Shown one piece after another: positions 12,412-14,763 of a stretch of 14,763 nucleotides of DNA (the first letter of the stretch is position 1; the number at the start of each line of letters is the position of its first letter). The translations under genes were made by a program, and so were the position numbers. The DNA is taken from NCBI GenBank assembly GCA_003446335.1, contig DMAZ01000250.1:1-14763 (forward strand), in the 5' to 3' direction. The notes beneath the pieces were generated by a model. It was not told where the DNA came from and searched no databases. It saw only the letters and a program-made list of their open reading frames with translations. The DNA is from Lachnospiraceae bacterium. Its GTDB lineage: Bacteria > Bacillota_A > Clostridia > Lachnospirales > Lachnospiraceae.

Positions 12412-13548
12412 TTACTGCTGAGCTTCGATATAGAAACCTTCATTCGAAGTATCGCTCAGCTCGGTGAAGGAGATCCATCCTGTATAATTTTCCGGATTGA
12501 AATCATCCGTGCCGGCACTCGAAGGAGCATAGATCGGTGAGTCAATGTTGGTCTCACTGTCTGACCAGCCTTCTTCCGGTTCCACGAGCAGTACTTTCGG
12601 GTTGAGCTCTTCATCTGTCAGCATCATCTCTTTGATAACGCCCCGGAAGTTGATCGGGAGGCTGCCGGTCTCGTAATCTTCATCACTGTTGACGTAGAGT
12701 GTAAGTTCTTTTTTCAGAGAGAAGGGATAGCCAAAGGCGAAATGTCCTTCCTCCGGATAATAACCGACAGAGTTGGAATCGAGTACCAGTTCCTGAACAT
12801 ATTTTTCCGTGGAGGAATCGTATGTTTCCCCTGTCCTGAAATTCTTTTTGACGTACATGACTCCGTATTTGGAAGTCTGTATATTCGTGGCCTCTGTGAT
12901 CGAGAATTCACCTGCTCCGTCTATACTCAGGAAATCAATGAAACCGCCGAACGAATCGATCTCGGTCACCGTGTCATCTTTGAAGGAGTACAGGGTGGTA
13001 AGGTGCTGCCCGTTCCGGGAGGAAGTGAATACAGTAACGATATTACTGACATCATCCGTGAAATTGAAGTCACAGACGTATGCTCCCCTGAAAAGATCAT
13101 AATCATCCTCGCCGCAGACGAAATCGCTGATCGTTCCGTCGATCCAGAAACGAATGCTCGCAATCGAATGATCTTTGCTGTCTTCATTGATTCGAAGCTG
13201 GATCGAATCCGTATCCTCATCCCGATCCGGATCAATGTTCTTAAGCTCGTATGGGACGAGGTCTATGACATCCGTATTGGTACTGGCAACAAAGTTTTCG
13301 AGATACTTGCTGCCTTCATCCTCGTCATTCTCTGATTCGTCCTCCGATGTATCTTTGAGCTGTCCCATGATCGCAGCTGCGCCGACAGAGGTCTGTTCCT
13401 TTTTTTCAGGCTTTGATTCAGTGGAAGAGTCGGCAGCTGAACTGTCCGTGACGGTTTCGGTCGCATCTTCCAGCATGAGTGACTCGCCGCAGCCGGTCTG
13501 TGCGAATAGTAGAGCGGATACAATGAGGAGCATGATTCTTCTTTTCAT
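12412..13548 (-). CDS. Uncharacterised acidic lipoprotein
   Basis: I do not recognise this 378-residue protein. It has a signal sequence ending QTGC (C20), a somewhat atypical lipobox with Gln at -3, and an acidic Ser/Glu/Asp-rich tether that runs to about residue 75 (a DTSEDESENDEDEG-like stretch). A larger domain follows, rich in Asp, Ser, Phe and Tyr, with alternating hydrophobic patterns that suggest beta structure (for example LYSFKDDTVTEIDSFGGFIDFLS and HFAFGYPFSLKKELTLYV). The start at 13548 has GAGGGA (13556-13561) ahead; a longer frame would begin at TTG 13563 inside that ribosome site. It stands alone, convergent with the transpeptidase and divergent from the peptidase-like gene. 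Likely exported and anchored; no function is proposed. Confidence 0.8.
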   Translation of the reverse strand: MKRRIMLLIVSALLFAQTGCGESLMLEDATETVTDSSAADSSTESKPEKKEQTSVGAAAIMGQLKDTSEDESENDEDEGSKYLENFVASTNTDVIDLVPYELKNIDPDRDEDTDSIQLRINEDSKDHSIASIRFWIDGTISDFVCGEDDYDLFRGAYVCDFNFTDDVSNIVTVFTSSRNGQHLTTLYSFKDDTVTEIDSFGGFIDFLSIDGAGEFSITEATNIQTSKYGVMYVKKNFRTGETYDSSTEKYVQELVLDSNSVGYYPEEGHFAFGYPFSLKKELTLYVNSDEDYETGSLPINFRGVIKEMMLTDEELNPKVLLVEPEEGWSDSETNIDSPIYAPSSAGTDDFNPENYTGWISFTELSDTSNEGFYIEAQQ

Positions 13549-13608
13549 TTTTAATTCCCTCAAGTATTATAGAAATGAAGCATCTTGGTATTACAATTAA
13601 CCATTGTA

Positions 13609-13648
13609 TGTTATGCATGAGGAAAATTTTTCCTGTCCATGCATAGCA
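13609..13648. repeat. 40-nt near-perfect palindrome in divergent intergenic region
   Basis: Arms TATGCATG (13612-13619) and CATGCATA (13638-13645) are perfect and extend outward by three pairs including one G-U; inside, AGGAAAA (13620-13626) pairs with TTTTCCT (13628-13634). It lies between two divergent genes. Possible roles are an operator or a cruciform/hairpin; no terminator-like U-tract follows the stem. Confidence 0.65.
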
Positions 13649-13669
13649 AAGTATATCAATGTGTTCGGT

Positions 13670-13687
13670 TAAAATCAACTGATTTTA
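13670..13687. promoter_or_regulatory. 18-bp operator-like palindrome
   Basis: TAAAATCAACTGATTTTA has perfect 8-bp arms separated by AC, the layout of a dimeric-repressor operator. It is 60 nt upstream of the peptidase-like gene and 120 nt from the lipoprotein gene, so it could act on either. The bound protein is unknown. Confidence 0.5.
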
Positions 13688-13747
13688 GGTGCCATCGTGC
13701 TGGCTGATTCATAAAAGTTTTAAATTCTTGATTTTGGAGGCGTACTT

Positions 13748-14242
13748 TTGGATAGAGGCAGGAAAAAGGATCCCGTAAAAAGAGTCGTAGATACGACTGC
13801 GTACCTGAGCGTGCTGCGGGAACTGGTCGAAAGCGGGGAGAGCGTGAGTGTTCTGATTTCCGGCATGAGCATGTTTCCCTTTTTATGTCATGACAGAGAC
13901 ACGGTCTTTTTTCAGGCACCTGATCGTGCGCTGCGAAAAGGAGACATCGTCTTTTATCAGAGGAGAAACGGAAAATTTGTTATGCACCGGATCTGTAAGG
14001 TAAAAGATGACGGATATTATATCGTCGGGGATGCTCAGGATGTGATTGAAGGTCCGGTAAGCAGGGATCAGATTTTTGCTGTCGTGACGCGTGTCCTGAG
14101 AGACGGCAGGGAACTTGACCCCTCCAGCCTCACCTGGAAGTTTTTTGAGATCATCTGGATTCGGGTCATTCCCTTAAGGCGGTATCTGATGCTGCCTTTC
14201 AGAGCAGCAAGAAAGCTGAAAATAATATTGAGAAGGTCATGA
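13748..14242 (+). CDS. S24/S26-family peptidase (signal-peptidase-like), TTG start
   Basis: A 164-residue protein with the S24/S26 serine-protease core of LexA and signal peptidase I. SGMSMFPFL (38-46) places the nucleophile at S41. VMHRICKV (78-85) puts a histidine, H80, where bacterial signal peptidase I has its lysine; archaeal and eukaryotic Sec11-type enzymes use His. DGYYIVGDAQD (about 88-98) matches the family's GD box. No membrane segment is evident near the N-terminus; the C-terminus (about 130-164) is basic and amphipathic. The start is TTG with GGAGG (13736-13740) 7 nt upstream; no ATG precedes S41's motif. Such small proteins in gut Firmicutes often sit near peptide-maturation genes, but none is visible here. 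Substrate unknown. Confidence 0.78.
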   Translation: MDRGRKKDPVKRVVDTTAYLSVLRELVESGESVSVLISGMSMFPFLCHDRDTVFFQAPDRALRKGDIVFYQRRNGKFVMHRICKVKDDGYYIVGDAQDVIEGPVSRDQIFAVVTRVLRDGRELDPSSLTWKFFEIIWIRVIPLRRYLMLPFRAARKLKIILRRS

Positions 14243-14256
14243 CATGAGCGTATAAT
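14228..14256 (+). promoter_or_regulatory. Promoter upstream of the ATP-grasp gene
   Basis: TTGAGA (14228-14233), a 17-bp spacer and a perfect TATAAT (14251-14256) overlap the last codons of the peptidase-like gene. The transcript would start near 14263, leaving a leader of about 140 nt before the ATP-grasp start. Confidence 0.7.
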
Positions 14257-14354
14257 ATGCGGCTGAATATCTGTAACTTAGAATTTAATGTTTTACTGTT
14301 ATAAAGCGTTAATGTGTGATAGAATTTCTGTGATTTGATATTGATATTGGAAAA

Positions 14355-14380
14355 TCCGGCAAGGTTCCGGCCGGACTTTT
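14355..14380 (+). terminator. Candidate terminator/attenuator just before the ATP-grasp gene
   Basis: TCCGGC (14355-14360) pairs with GCCGGA (14370-14375), followed by CTTTT ending at 14380. The U-tract is short, so strength is uncertain. It may simply end the peptidase-like transcript, or it may control read-through from the promoter at 14228. Confidence 0.55.
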
Positions 14381-14401
14381 ATGGATGAAAAGAGGTATGT
14401 G

Positions 14402-14763
14402 ATGAATTTTGTATTTGTATCCCCGAATTTTCCGGAGGCCTTTTCACGTTTTTGCGTCGGACTTCATGAAAATGGCGTCAATGTACTGGGAATCGGCGAC
14501 GCTCCTTATGATGATCTGAACGGGGAGCTGAAATATGCCCTGACAGAATACTATAAGGTAAGCGATCTGAAAGATTATGACCAGATGATACGAGCGATGG
14601 GTTATTTCACGTCCAGATACGGGAAAATGGACTGGGTCGAGAGCAATAACGAGTATTGGATGGAGCAGGATGCCGCTCTGAGAACAGATTTCAATATCAC
14701 GACCGGTCTTAAGACAGATGAGATCATGCGCTATCGAAGCAAATCCGAGATGAAAAAGTACTA
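14402..14763 (+). CDS. ATP-grasp domain protein, N-terminal part (cut by window end)
   Basis: About 120 residues are visible from the ATG at 14402, which follows AGAGG (14391-14395). The N-terminus MNFVFVSPNFPEAFSRFC, then NGVNVLGIGDAPYDDL and MDWVESNNEYWMEQDAALR, matches the pre-ATP-grasp Rossmann-like lobe of carbamoyl-phosphate-synthase-like ATP-grasp proteins common in Clostridia. The ATP-binding and catalytic parts lie outside the window, so activity cannot be judged. ATP-grasp enzymes join a carboxylate to an amine or thiol through an acyl phosphate; the substrate of this subfamily is not known to me. It has its own promoter and a leader with a terminator. Confidence 0.8.
   Translation, partial: MNFVFVSPNFPEAFSRFCVGLHENGVNVLGIGDAPYDDLNGELKYALTEYYKVSDLKDYDQMIRAMGYFTSRYGKMDWVESNNEYWMEQDAALRTDFNITTGLKTDEIMRYRSKSEMKKY

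Noticed and set aside
13566..13571. TATAAT on the - strand as -10 of the orphan lipoprotein gene
   Set aside because: Transcription from it would start within or after the ribosome site of that gene, and no good -35 is at the right distance.

Overview
The window looks like chromosomal DNA of a low-to-mid GC Gram-positive anaerobe, most likely a Clostridia/Lachnospiraceae-type gut bacterium. This is inferred from AGGAGG-type ribosome sites, TTG starts, lipoproteins in place of periplasmic proteins, intrinsic U-tract terminators and the protein families present; no rRNA or marker gene confirms it. No tRNA, rRNA, IS element, phage gene or CRISPR array was seen.

Left part, + strand: the 3' end of a probable alpha/beta hydrolase (1-147); a DUF218/YdcF-like membrane protein (159-899); a YczE/YitT-like (DUF6198-type) membrane protein (978-1679) preceded by a chain of three 6-codon mini-ORFs; and a terminator. 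Then comes a metal-uptake operon (1910-3922): a Fur/Zur-type regulator, a ZnuC-type ATPase and a ZnuB-type permease, with a promoter and a Fur/Zur-box-like site in front and no substrate-binding protein.

Centre, - strand, read right to left from about 10150 to 3941: a cobalamin riboswitch with a long structured leader controls five genes. They are a lipoprotein-anchored CbiK (sirohydrochlorin cobaltochelatase family), an uncharacterised lipoprotein with two tandem copies of one beta-rich domain, a BtuF/FecB-like substrate-binding lipoprotein, a BtuC/FecCD permease, and a BtuD/FecE ATPase with an extra C-terminal Rossmann-like domain. Three exported lipoproteins plus an importer under B12 control suggest extracytoplasmic capture, and perhaps chemical handling, of corrinoids, cobalt or another tetrapyrrole before import. 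This is the strongest candidate here for an undescribed system. It converges on the zinc operon at a shared two-way terminator of about 28 bp.

Right part: a + strand L,D-transpeptidase (10270-12321) whose peptidoglycan-binding-like domain is split by about 160 acidic, Ser-rich residues; a two-way terminator; a - strand orphan lipoprotein (12414-13548 region); a palindrome-rich divergent intergenic region; a + strand S24/S26 signal-peptidase-like protein with a TTG start (13748-14242); and a truncated ATP-grasp gene (14402 to the end) with its own promoter and a leader that contains a terminator.
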